From positions 8,996,168 to 9,060,167 of the forward strand of contig CAXIPT010000003.1 in assembly GCA_964030475.1 (NCBI GenBank): 64,000 bases of DNA, in the 5' to 3' direction. Below, piece by piece: positions 11,693 to 22,891 of this stretch. Origin of the DNA: Tethya wilhelma. Taxonomy: Eukaryota; Porifera; Demospongiae; Tethyida; Tethyidae. Every line of letters starts with the position of its first letter. Position 1 is the first letter of the stretch. The position numbers and the translations under genes are program-made. The notes beneath the pieces were generated by a model. It worked only from the letters and a program-made list of their open reading frames with translations, made no database searches and was not told the origin of the DNA.

Positions 11693-14600
11693 TCAATTTG
11701 TATTGGTGACCTCATAAGCTAGGCAGGTCTCCATCTCCATGGAGACTATCTTTGTTGGCTGAGAAGAGAGGTTTATTTGATCGTAGACAGCTTCACTCGG
11801 TTTGCTCTGTGCTGCTACTACTGTAACCTCATTCTCAGTTGGTGAATGTTCAACACCTAGTGTTTGTATCCCATGCAGGTTAACATAACATAAACAGTTT
11901 AAAATAACATTGAAAGAATGATAAGTCATCTTAGAATGAATAATAATTTATGCTGATTATTCACTTTATGGCCATGCGTGTATGCATCCATGACAGTAAA
12001 AGCATTATGGGTGTTTCTCACATAATAACTGTCTATATAATATGACTTACCTTTAGTAGCTTTACTATCTTGTGGTTTATTTCGGCAAATCCTAAATATT
12101 TTTTTACATAACAACAACAACTAATGTCCTTATTATGGTAATCATTAACCATAAATTAATAAGCTGGTATAATATTATAAATGTACACAAAAGAGGTGCA
12201 TACCAGATGGTTATTATGGCTCCATAAGTGACAGTAATAATAATGAGTAGAAGAACAATCACTGACGCCATCCCAGCTGTTAAAGCAACTGTGGATGTAC
12301 GCAATGACGTTGAAGTTGATGAACTAGTACCTATAAAGATAAACACACATTGTGTGTGAGAGTATGGAATGCTATAGTTGATCACTTGACATTAGTTTTC
12401 ATGAACAAAAATTCAGTGTTTACATAATAAATAACTATGCAAAATCGAAAAGATAAACAGTAAACAACCTTGTTTAGCTTCCACAACAGCAAATGGTCCC
12501 ACACCAATACTGTTGACAGCTGCCACCCTAAAACGATAGCTAGAGGAGGCATTTAGACCAGTCACCATGTAAAGGTAACTTTTTTCAGGAGAATTGTCTT
12601 GTCTGTCAGCTGCAGTAGTTATTATCACTACCTGACCATCATCACTGTTATCTACTGGTGAATACACCAGTAGATACTGTGTAGTGATTCCGTTTCTATG
12701 GATACATTCCACACTGTCCCAAGATATGGTGACACTGGTGGAGGTTGAGTTGATGATGGTGAGGTTTTGAGGGGCTCCAGATGGAACTGGATAAAAGGTC
12801 AAAAGATGTTGGTCTCACATATTGTTGATTTTGGTCTTAATACTCAATACAAGTTACAACTCACTTGTTAAGTTGGTTGTAAATTGAATTGTGATTGAAG
12901 CACTCATCAGAGTATCACTTCTACTTGCTACATTTACAGCATAGATGCTATTGGCTTCCAAATGAAGGGTTGCCGAGTTGGTTACTACCTGTCCCTCATA
13001 ATTAGGTCTCACTGTCACACTGCCTTCATCTTGAAATGAGCTACACTGTCCATCGCTTCCATTCAAGCGACGATAAGACACAACATATTCATCAACTGCC
13101 AGTCCTCCTTCTGGTTGGTGCCAGGTGACTCGGACTGATGTGATGTTAGCTAATTCAACCACTGAAGAAATCTCAGGAGATATTGATGGAACACCTGAAA
13201 GAAATACATTGTGCTGAGTTCAAAATAGACACGTTCTACCATAAATATGTGGCTATGATAGTGCTGTAAATATTTGATTTGACTATAATTGTATATACCT
13301 ATATTTTCAGACATAGTAGTAACTCCAACAGCTTCCAATATTACAGCAGTGAAACTTCCTATACCAGCATTGTTTACAGCAGCAACTCGAAATATGTAAT
13401 TCTTGGTTAAATTGAGTCCAGTAGCCATGTAGATACCACCTTCACCTGGATCACTACTGTTCATTGTGGCATTTATTTGATAAAATACTTCACCGATTGA
13501 TTCGTATTGTATGAGATAATGAGAGATGAGTCCATTTCTATGGATACACTCAACACTGTCCCAAGATATGGTGACACTAGTGGAGGTGGAGTTGATGATG
13601 GTGAGGTTTTGAGGAGCTCTAGATGGAACTAAGTCCCGGAATAATGAGAACACAATAATAACAAACATAAAATAAACTGCATGTCTTTGCAGATAGCCAG
13701 TATTATACCTGATGAGTTTGTTTGAATCTGAAAATCAGTTGATGTATTACTTTTAGTATTGGTTCTGCCAATGACATTGACAACATAGACACTGTATTCT
13801 TGTAAGTGGAGAGTGGAAGTATAGGGTCCTTCTCCCTCAGCTCTCACTGTCACACTGCCTTCATCTTGAAATAAGCTACACTGTCCATCTCTTCCATTCA
13901 AGCGACGATAAGACACAACATATTGATCGACCTCCAATCCTCCTTCTGGTTGGTTCCAGGTGACTTGGACTGATGTGATGTTAGCTAGTTCAAGTCCTGA
14001 AAAAATGACAGGAACCAAGACGCCTGCATGCAAGCATAAAGAGTAAATAAATCTTAAGTTCAAATAACAATACTATAATATTATATAAGTACAAAGTCTA
14101 CACTACAGTCAGTACCATACCTAGTGTTATAACTGTATAGGCATCAGATTTTAGTAAGCTAGGTAGCACTGCGGCATATGTGGCAGCAGTTGTCGGTTGA
14201 AAATCATTTACTAAAACAGTGAATCTGTACATTTTCCAAATGTTTACATCAGCGAAGTTGTAGGTCGTACTTGTGATACCAGTCATTGATTGGGTATCCC
14301 CACATTCACTGTAATCCCAATAGTTGCATACCATGTATGTCAAATCATAAGATGTGATAGTAAAAGTTGATGAAGCAATATTCAATGTCCATGACAAGTT
14401 GATGCTTGCATGATCTTCAGAGCGATCTCCTCTTAAAAGAATTGAAAGACCTTCTGAATCTGTAATTATTGCATCGTGTAGTTGAATGGATTTGTATTAA
14501 TTTTTAATGTCCAATCTTATATGTGATCAAAGTTTAAATAAAATTACCAATGACTGTAAAACTTGCAGTGACAGGTGTTGTTGTCCTATCATTAGTCACA

Positions 14601-15765
14601 CTGACTCCATATACTCCTGATAGCCTTCCCCTCACTGTCAGGATGTTAGAGTAGTCTCCATTTGTATATATCTTTCTCCTTTGATCATTAATATTTGAAT
14701 GTGCTATCTGTGATTGTGTGAAGTGAATACAATCTCCAAGAAGTGAGATGTCGCCACCATTTCTTGTCCAAGTGACAACTGTAGCTGGTCCTCCAGTGGT
14801 TTTAAAGGTGAGGGTGAACTCCACTGGGTCTTCTCTCACTAGAGAGAACTGGATAGACCCAAAAGCTGACAATGAACCTAATAATATAAGTTAAACACAC
14901 TCATGAACATGCAGTGTATTATGAGTAATTTGTATTAAGATCGAATGTCTCACCATCACCGATCATTGTATTGGAATAGATTCCTACGTATTTGGTCTGA
15001 TTCACTCCACTAGAGTCAGGGATGACACATCTTCAGATTCCATTAAGTACATTGTTATTGCTAGCTGCTCTATTACGAAAGACATAAACTGCCTGTCCAC
15101 TTCGGCTTATTCCAGTTATGAAGGTAGGTGTATGCATTTGAAGACGAACATAATCCACACTGTGAGCAAATCTCCAACTTCCAACACCACTAGGAACGAT
15201 GCCATTTCTCATAGCATGAGTTACTGTACTAAAGTTCGAGCAGCAGCTATTATAGGTAGTACTACACTTCAGTCCAACCATTAAATTCATTCCATCAGGA
15301 TCAATTCCAATATCCTCAGTAGTCACTAGTCCATGGTTAGGGATTGTCCTGCCTCTTAGACTGATAGTAATACCATCATCTGTAGAGTGTGTATGATAAA
15401 CTGATTATTTTTTTTATTAATTTGTCATTAATCAGTTTGTGCACATAAGATAGTTGTTGTGTTACCTATAGTAGAACATGCAGTAACAGGTGTTGTTGTC
15501 CTGTCATTAGTCACACTGACTCCATACACTCCTGAGAGTCTTCCTCTCACTGTCAGGATGTTGTCATAGTTTCCCTCGCTGTGTGTCACACCATTTGAGC
15601 TGTCAGGTACTACAGTCTGTGATGGTGTGTAGTCATCACAACCCCCAAGAGATGAGATATCAACTCCATCTTTTGTCCAAGTGGCAACTGTAGCTGGTCC
15701 TCCAGTGGTTCTGAAGGTAAGGATGTTTCCACTCACGTGGATAGGGCCAACTGCTGACAAGGAAC
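11693..15765 (-). CDS. Ig-like / FN3 single-pass receptor, 3' part (5' end missing, one exon with in-frame TGA)
   Basis: Exons, 5' to 3': 15765-15466 (Ig-like), 15379-14954 (unassigned domain), 14877-14548 (Ig-like), then FN3 exons 14459-14121, 14023-13709, 13628-13299, 13194-12865 and 12786-12469, TM exon 12330-12204, 12091-12051, and last exon 11856-11693. Extracellular exons are all multiples of three with phase-1 introns. The FN3 pairs 14023-13709/13628-13299 and 13194-12865/12786-12469 are near copies, so a two-domain unit was duplicated. The transmembrane segment is MASVIVLLLIIITVTYGAII. The short cytoplasmic tail has two tyrosine sites (AVYDQI, LAYEVT) that might be phosphorylated. The exon at 15379-14954 contains a TGA at 15033-15035, so this copy may be a pseudogene or carry an error. 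Sponge receptors of this kind are candidate recognition molecules; the ligand is unknown. Confidence 0.8.
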
Positions 15766-15809
15766 CTGTATGCATGTGGAGTAAAAAAATGTTACAGTAA
15801 CCGTAATAG

Positions 15810-16836
15810 CTATTGTCTGCTATGTACCTGTATTCCTTGTANGCACTGGTTCAGAGGCTTCGATCTGGGAGTGCCCACACAATGCTATAGCAAGTTACAA
15901 CTGCAGTTCATATTACCAAGATGCTGCAGTAACATGCTCAGGTGATTAAATAAACACACAGAAATTGTATGCGCGAAATTTAGGCAAGAGCAGGTCTAAT
16001 CAAATATGCATATGCACACTTCGTTAATTGAGTGTAGTTGACAGGTCATTTAGATGCTTTATCCATGATTTATTGTGCACACTTTAAATACTAGTTGCTG
16101 CGTGGTTCATAATATCTGTTGCTGCATCGTGTAATAATTAATACATTGCTTTCTTGCATGTAATCTGTGTCTGAATAGTTTTTACATGATAGCATTGTTC
16201 TTGCTTAGACACTTTTTACCACAATAATGACTTTTTGTGTATCTTCTCATAATTGCTATACAAAAGAAATTGCCACCTTAATTCCTTCTCAACAAAGTTT
16301 TTTTTGCTATACACTTCTATGATGGATCCTTTTTCTTGTTTATTTGGCTGCAATCTTCCTTGAAAACACTTGTTGAACAATGTGCAGATGGGTTTAAGTC
16401 AATGCTTGGTGCCAGGTTGTTTAAATGTATTATTATCGTGCTAATCATGCACAAGTACATGACATTTGATTTTACTAGTATCACTTATAGATGAAGAAAC
16501 TGATGCAACTGCATACTAGCTAGAAAATCTTTGTTTCACTAACTCCTTTATAAATGCCAGTTGTTTTCTCTTTTTAATGTGGCTTCAAGCATAAATTAGA
16601 TATTAATTTTTGCCTGGACCGTTTCATGATCATTGATATTTTTTTCCTCAATTCAGTTGATATTTCTTCATGTACATCTGAAGAAAAAGGTGATGTAAGG
16701 CTAGTCGATGGAGCCTCAGCTTATGAAGGTCGTGTTGAGGTGTGTACTAATGGGGAATGGGGTACTGTGTGTAACCGTCACTGGGGCCATCAAGAAGCAG
16801 CTGTTGTTTGTCATCAGCTTGGATATCCAACACAAG
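15810..16836 (+). CDS. Orphan SRCR exons (partial)
   Basis: Two plus-strand exons. 15810-15941 reads as an SRCR second half ([13 protein letters not shown]...AAVTCSG) and contains the N at 15842; if that base is T, the codon would be the expected cysteine. 16657-16836 is an SRCR first half ([27 protein letters not shown]). Both have phase-1 boundaries and lengths divisible by three. The first half at 16657 has no second-half partner before the next first half at 22892; the gap is filled with transposon sequence. These exons could belong to the 22892-29611 gene or be remnants of another SRCR gene. Confidence 0.6.
15842..15842. other. Single N where the coding strand changes
   Basis: The Ig/FN3 gene (minus) stops being readable at 15765 and SRCR coding on the plus strand begins at about 15810, with an N between them. 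It may be one ambiguous base or a collapsed join. Confidence 0.8.
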
Positions 16837-17114
16837 GTAAAAGAATAATTATTTAGCTGAAATTTTAACAAAGCTCTATACTGCAAAATTTTTAGCTGTT
16901 TTTTTAATAATGGACATGTGTAAAGGAGCCAAGAATGAAAATGCCTAGGCTTAGCTTAATAATGTCTAACGTAGATATGACCTAATCCTTATCCAAAAAT
17001 GCAATGTTGATCCTACTACGTAATTTATATACAAAATTAGGAAATAAACTGAACACAAGAGATGCCTAAAATTTTTATGTTGCAACTATAAAGAAACCAC
17101 ATCATCCATATTCT

Positions 17115-18410
17115 ACGGTGGCCCTGGAAGTCACACCTTGCACCAATCTTACATCGCCAATGTTGTGACCTTTGACCTCGCTAAGTGCCAATCTCCTATG
17201 TCCGATCTCCATGGCAATTATTTTGACCTTTGACCTCACTAAGCGCCAATTGCCAATGTCCGATCTCCTATTGCCAATGTCCTATCTCCGAAAGTTTAAC
17301 CTTTGACCCCGATGTAAAACTGACTGCCAGCTACAAGTTCTACAAACTCAACAGAGAGTTTTAGCTTTCAATGCATCTTAGTAATTTGATTTGCAGTTGT
17401 AGAGAGGGACTGGGTCTCTCTTTTGTAACTAGTATCAACTGTAGACTCAATGTACAATCATCAGTGGCGTGTCTAGGATTTAGCTCATAGGGGTGCTAAA
17501 TTGCTAATATAATGTGGGCGCGAAGCGCCCGAAAATTTTGGGTAGCCACGCCCACTTTGGGTCACGTGACCGAATTTGCGCACAATTGACGATCACTATG
17601 CTACCGTATTCTGCTATTTTTTTGCCTTCTTTTCTTTTCTTTTAGCCTTAAAAGTGATTTTGAAGCATTGCTAGCTCGGATTTTACTCGTTTCATTGATT
17701 AATTCATTGAATAGCGCTACTCTGGGGCGCTACTTCTAAGCGATGACGTCATTACCTGGTGAGCCAGGGGGGTGCTCGAGCACCCGGAGCACCCCCTTAA
17801 ACACGCCACTGATCATCTTACTTACATGTCAGTATAATGACAGTGATATTGCCTTGAACCAAGGAAGGGAACATGATCAGGTACAAGACTAAGTGATTTC
17901 TTATCAATAATCCTATAATGGGCTTTTTCTACTGAATGGATGACATCTGACTTTCATGTGCTCCGGGCTACAAAAAGTCTGGTACTGGTCTAACAGTGAG
18001 ACACTCTTGGTTATATAGTTATAGCCCGGGCCCCTGGGCCTTGTCTACCAACTTAGTCTGGTTTGGATGAGTCTACAGTTATAGCTATAGCCTTGTTCCC
18101 AGTCACAAAAGAGAGACCTAGTCCCTCTCTACAACTGCAGATCAATTTACTAAGATGCATAATGCCATTGAAAGCTAATAAATTCTCTGTTGAGTTTGTA
18201 GAACTTGTAGCTGGCACTGTTACATCAGGGTCAAAGGTTCGGAGATAGGACATTGGCGATAGGAGATCGGACATTGGAGATTGGCACTTAGTGAGGTCAA
18301 ACGTCAAAATAATTGGAGATCAGACATAGGAGATTGGCACTTAGCGAGGTCAAAGGTCACAACATTGGCGATGTAAGATTGGCACAAGGCATGACCTCCA
18401 GGGCCACCGT
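17115..18410. mobile_element. 1.3 kb element with ~340 bp inverted repeats and internal subrepeats
   Basis: The left arm (ACGGTGGCCCTGGA... to about 17448) is repeated in reverse at about 18068-18410. Each arm contains several tandem units built on the phrase CGATCTCCTATNTCCAAT and TGACCTTTGACCTC with their complements. The loop carries a second MITE at 17462-17811. No transposase ORF is seen. Confidence 0.65.
17462..17811. repeat. 350 bp MITE with CAGTGGCG ends and 5 bp target duplication
   Basis: Left end CAGTGGCGTGTCTAGG; right end ACACGCCACTG. It is flanked by ATCAT on both sides (17457-17461 and 17812-17816), which I read as the target-site duplication. It is nested inside the larger inverted-repeat element at 17115-18410, so it inserted later. 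Confidence 0.75.
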
Positions 18411-18453
18411 AAATAATCAATTCAATTTGCCAAATAAGCTTAATCCTTCAGTG

Positions 18454-18454
18454 N
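18454..18454. other. Single N in repeat-rich sequence
   Basis: Unresolved base just after the 17115-18410 element. A short collapsed gap is possible. Confidence 0.8.
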
Positions 18455-18539
18455 GTTCTGTTCGCGGTAGCTCCCAGGAAACTTTCTTTTGCTAACTAAC
18501 TTGAATTACGTAAAACAGTACGTCACTCACGTGACTACT

Positions 18540-18618
18540 GGTACCAGGCTCTCTCCTTCCTTATTTTCGAAGAAAATATTCGCGAAGGAGGAGCCTGGGA
18601 ACGAGGCTAAGATTGATA
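18540..18618. repeat. Foldback element fragment, TAGCCTCGT family
   Basis: ACCAGGCTCTCTCCTTCC pairs with GGAGGAGCCTGGGAACGAGG across a TTTTCGAAGAAAATATTC centre. It matches the right arm of the complete element at 18705-19295, with its own left terminus missing. Confidence 0.55.
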
Positions 18619-18704
18619 AACATTGCATGTGTACATGTGAATAGCTTTAACATCCCGTGATAAAAGGTGAAATTGAGATGTGAGACACACATGATCTCTA
18701 ACAT

Positions 18705-19295
18705 TAGCCTCGTTCCCAGGCTCATCCCTCACGTATATTTTCTTCGAAAATAAAGAGCCTGGTACATTTTATCACGTGAGTGACGCAAGGTAGACGTGAA
18801 GGTAGACATGGCCCACATCAGCAAAATTTTTTTTCATCATCTCTGCTCACGCCCACTTTGTTTTTTCACTCTTTGTTTAGCATTGGTAAGGGAGCTAGCT
18901 GTAGACGCTGCACTATTATGACCTATTATTGCTATTTTGTTGAAACTCACCCTGGATTTTTCATATCCAGAAATTGCCGATCATTTTTTAGAGCACAAAC
19001 GGTTACAACATGCTGTCAAAGCATCTTTCATAGTTGAGCAATAGCTGAAACAATTTCCCAGATTGTAGATAACAAGAACTGAAGCCTATCTGTTGTTCTT
19101 TTCAACTCTTGGGCCTCTAGGAGCAAGAAAGCTAGCTCATGGAAACACGCGGTAAAAGACTTCCGTAATTGCTCATTAAAAAAATCAAAACGCGTCATTG
19201 ATTGCATCAGTTACGTGATAAAATGTACCAGGCTCTCTCTCTCTCCTTATTTTCGAAGATAATATACATGAGGGAGGAGCCTGGGAACGAGGCTA
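18705..19295. mobile_element. 591 bp non-autonomous transposon with 9 bp target duplication
   Basis: Left end TAGCCTCGTTCCCAGGCTC and right end GAGCCTGGGAACGAGGCTA form ~85 bp inverted repeats. CTCTAACAT flanks it at 18696-18704 and 19296-19304. A 9 bp duplication with long inverted repeats is typical of Mutator-like elements, but no transposase is present, so that assignment is an inference. Shorter members of the same family are scattered through the window. Confidence 0.75.
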
Positions 19296-19304
19296 CTCTA
19301 ACAT

Positions 19305-20735
19305 TGCTTGGCTCTCTATTGGATGCAAATAGATGCTGATTGATTAGTGAGCAACATGTAACAGAAAACTTATCTCTCTAAATTAATGAAAGCATATAAG
19401 AAATATTGATCAAAGTATTACAAATTAAAGACTTGAGCTCCAACATTCCGCCAGCCAAGACTGGAAGGTATTCAAAAAACAAAACTTTACACTATTGCAC
19501 AAATCAGCAATCAATGTTCACGTTCACAACAATATAGGTATAGCTTAATTAAGAGCAGAGTCAATGGGCATCAAGAGGGCTGTCTTGGTGACTGGTCTTT
19601 TGTAAATTCCTTGAGCAGTCTTCAGTTACCGCATGTACCAAGCCATCTCTACCAGGGTGTGTATCTCTACCAATGGCTTCCTAATAACAGGACAAGAACG
19701 TGGTACCTTTTTCCCTCTAAACAAATACATTCCGTGTAAGATTGGAGAGAATGACGATTGAAATCTGAATCTCCAAGATTCCACTCTCACAATTTGCTTC
19801 GATTTTCAAGCTTACTAAACTGAATACTTGTGCCACTAGAAAACATCTGCCATTGATTGGGGAGGCTAATGCTGACAAGACTGGGTTTGAGTGCACTAAA
19901 GTTATTTGCAGTATCAGGATGGTTTGTTTGGTCTGCAAGTACCGGACGTTTTGCATTGTACTTCTCGAGTACTCTCAATCGATGATTGTTCTTTCTCTGA
20001 GTAAAATGGTGATGGGCACCCTTCTTTCTTTTCTTGTGGGTAGCCTCGTGGTTGAGAGTGAACACTTGCAGTGTTCTCCATCTGCAAAATTAAAACCACC
20101 ATGGATAACTACATGCAGTGACATGTACTGTATCAGTAATAACAGCCTCAGGTCATGATTACACTGACATTACTGATGCTGAGTGTACATACCCACTGAG
20201 CAGCTATTATTTGAAACACTCAATTTAGTGTTTATTGGTTTAGACTTTAAATAGTGCAGTTCATAGTAAGCAATGATAGTTACAGTAGTGCTTTGTAACT
20301 GATTCTACTCTTAAAATTCTAAAACAAAGCCAGCAATCTCTCCCACCCAATCCCTCTACAATTACATCCCATTGCAATTAAGGAGGCTAATAACAGCAAG
20401 TAATTGATGTGAATAGTTACATTGAAAAACTGGACGTTTCATCCCCATTTCAGGCTTACAGATACCATGGTAACCTAAAACAGGCATAAATGCACTGATC
20501 TAATTCTACTGCCTCAGTTCATTACTTTCAATTATTTAAATTGTGAATTTATCTTTGGCTTACCTGTAATCATGAACACAAGGTGTGCAAACTACTCTCG
20601 AGTACTTCTTAAACTCAATACACGGCTATTGACATCACCTGCATGCAGCAGCTCTACTAGAGTACTCACTGTAGTGATTTCTTTGCAGCTGCATCAAGAG
20701 CTAAAATTGCGCCTGGATCAACCAGATGACTAAAG
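19305..20735. other. No gene recognised
   Basis: About 1.4 kb without a recognisable gene. Short ORFs exist on both strands around 19717-20160 (one lysine- and histidine-rich on the minus strand), but none matches a family I know, and they overlap in opposite frames. Confidence 0.45.
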
Positions 20736-20739
20736 AGAA

Positions 20740-21940
20740 ACATTTAAGGAAATTAGACAATTTAAAGTTGGAGAGAGATCAGAAACTAAGGGAAAAACTT
20801 CCTAAATGGACCAACCGTTGGGTGGTCAATCTCTCTAGCACCCCCTTAAACAATCAGATGAAAAAGATCTTCTTAAACTTGGCCTCGAATATTCACCAAC
20901 CCTAGTGTACCATCCGTTGTTCCCTTTTTGACAACGTATCTCTTCCAACTCCATAGTGAGTGTAGACAGGTCCTGATGGCTTCTTCTTCCATGTGTTCCA
21001 TGAAGATGTTTGCTATGTATACCACTGGTGATACCGGTGATCCCATGGCTGCTCCTTCTGTTTGTTCATAGAATGTTCCTTGATACAGAAAATATGAGGC
21101 AGACTTCTACCAGGGAAGTGACTTGTTCCAGGGTAAGTTTGGTTCGTTCAATTAATGTTTCATCCTCTCTTAACTTTTTTTATATAACTTGTAGGGCTGC
21201 TTCTACCGGAAACATTTGTGAAGAGGGACTTGACATCAAAGCTGACCATGATCTCATCCTCCTGAATCTTTTCAGTGAGCAAAAGTTCACTGAAATGTTT
21301 TGAATTTTGAACAAATGAGGAGTTTCCAGTCAGATGAGAGATCAGGGATGTAACATGTTTGGCCAGTTGATATGTTGGGGATCCAATAGCCGAAACTATT
21401 GGCCTCAACGGAATGTTAGGTTTATGAATTTTGGGCAGTCCATAGAACCGAGGTGCTCTACAGACCCGTGGTTTCAGTTTGTCAAACAGACTTGGGGTTA
21501 TGTTATGTTTGCTGACCAGTAACTTTAAAGTGTCTGTCACCCCCTTTACAGTCTTGGTGGTGGGATCCTTTAATTTGTTGTATGTTGGTGTATTGAGGAT
21601 ATCTTCCACCTTATCATTGTATTGATGTTTACTGTAGCATTTCCCTTGTCGGCCTTCACAATTACTATGTCTTTCCTCTTCCTCAGGGATGCCAGTGATC
21701 TCTTCTGGTTTGTTGTCAGGTTTGCTGCTGGTCTTCTTACTTTCTTCAAGACATCACAAATTCTGTTTTTCATTTCTTCTACCTCCTTAGGTAGTTTGGC
21801 TTTCTCAGCAGCTACTTCAATGCTGGTAACAAAATCATTGATAGGTGGGTTTCAGAATCTCATTTGAACAGTTTCTATCGGACAATTCAGTTCACCATTG
21901 AGGTTGAAGAAGATGGCAAACTCCACGAATGTGTGTATGT
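20740..21940 (+). mobile_element. Penelope-like retroelement remnant with internal inversion
   Basis: Three segments. 20740-20905 (+) reads WVVNLSSTPLNN and, after a one-base frameshift, [11 protein letters not shown], the N-terminal motif of Penelope-like proteins. About 21850-20930 (-) carries the core: [73 protein letters not shown] and WKRYV. 21851-21935 (+) resumes with SHLNSFYRTIQFTIE and DGKL. In intact elements these pieces are collinear, so the middle ~940 bp has been inverted in place. The catalytic DD that should follow RYV falls at the breakpoint and is absent. There are several frameshifts and no endonuclease domain, so the element is dead. Confidence 0.8.
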
Positions 21941-22207
21941 TGTAATATCTGCTGCGTTAAGTGTAATTGTAATCAATGTGAATCATTTTCTAGTTTCATA
22001 ATGGTACAATTTAATGTTTTTTTTGTGACGTCAACTGTTTTGTCTGATGCGATTAGTTACAGCATTGCATTTCAATGTCAAACGTAACTCACATCACATG
22101 ATCCCATGACTACAGACAACAATAAATCTTACGACACAAATATATCAATGGCCACATACAAATGTACTGCATCACATTTCTTGCCATGATTTAATGTGTT
22201 CTTTGAT
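21941..22207. other. No feature recognised
   Basis: AT-rich spacer between the Penelope-like remnant and the DUF6589 fragment. Confidence 0.4.
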
Positions 22208-22769
22208 TTATGATTCAAACTTGTTCTTCTTAAGTTTGTCCAACAATGGTTTGAAGTTCTTAAAAGAGGCGTGTTGTCGACCCTCTTGATCAGTAAACAC
22301 ATTTGACACGGTAAGGAGCTCATTGATTATTGCCCTAAGATGCCAATTTGTGTCATCCTGAGGAAATGTTATTTACAACACTGGTGTCAGAATTCTGAAT
22401 GACTTCATCCAATGGACCAATCGCATGGGCTACTCTAGAAATTGCGGTGGCAGTCTTGTTTGCTCCAAGTGCAGCTATGCAACCTTTACAGAGTCTATGT
22501 GCTCCATGTGATGGTCAGCTGCAATATTTTTCCCCGGTAAACCACTATAAATCTACTCCACAGGAATTGACTTGCTTGACGGGGAGTGAAGACACAGTGG
22601 TAATTATACAATGACAGAAGTAATTCCGAAGAATAATTTCGTCGACCTAATGCTACAAATACTGGCAAAAGAAACTTCCAAATTTGAAGGATTCTAAGCC
22701 CATCTCCCTCTCTTATGGCATCTTTATAATTTAAATATAACATTCCTAGGCTCATTGCTTCATTAGCAT
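22208..22769 (-). pseudogene. DUF6589-type transposon protein fragment
   Basis: On the minus strand: YLNYKDAIREGDGLRILQIW, then FVALGRRNYSSELL, a PRQASQFLWSRF stretch, the DHHMEH motif, LGANKTATAISRVAHAIG, and a short C-terminal tail ending at a stop. The order matches the C-terminal half of DUF6589 proteins, which are common in invertebrate and fungal transposon debris; their activity is not established to my knowledge. The frame shifts near 22495 and near 22370. The sequence runs into an N at 22770, so the upstream part may be missing. Confidence 0.65.
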
Positions 22770-22770
22770 N
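22770..22770. other. Single N joining two unrelated repeats
   Basis: The DUF6589 frame is open up to this base, and immediately to the right is the truncated end of a family-A MITE. It is probably a collapsed gap or contig join. Confidence 0.8.
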
Positions 22771-22829
22771 TTTTACCGCACTGCCCATTCCTACACTGTT
22801 AATTTTTATGAAATTTTTACTATACTTGT
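22771..22829. repeat. MITE family A, right end only
   Basis: TTTTACCGCACTGCCCATTC through the CTTGT terminus matches the right arm of the copies at 919-1300 and 7268-7655. The left part is lost at the N. Confidence 0.75.
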
Positions 22830-22891
22830 ATACATTGTAATACTGCTTTTATTGTTCAATTACATTGGATGATATTTTACTATAACTATAG

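Noticed and set aside
11693..11856. ITAM-like tail in the Ig/FN3 receptor (YDQI ... YEVT)
   Set aside because: The two tyrosine motifs are 19 residues apart and the second lacks I/L at +3, so the ITAM consensus is not met.
19717..20158. Possible gene on either strand at 19.7-20.2 kb
   Set aside because: Overlapping ORFs in opposite frames, no splice-consistent extension and no recognisable family.
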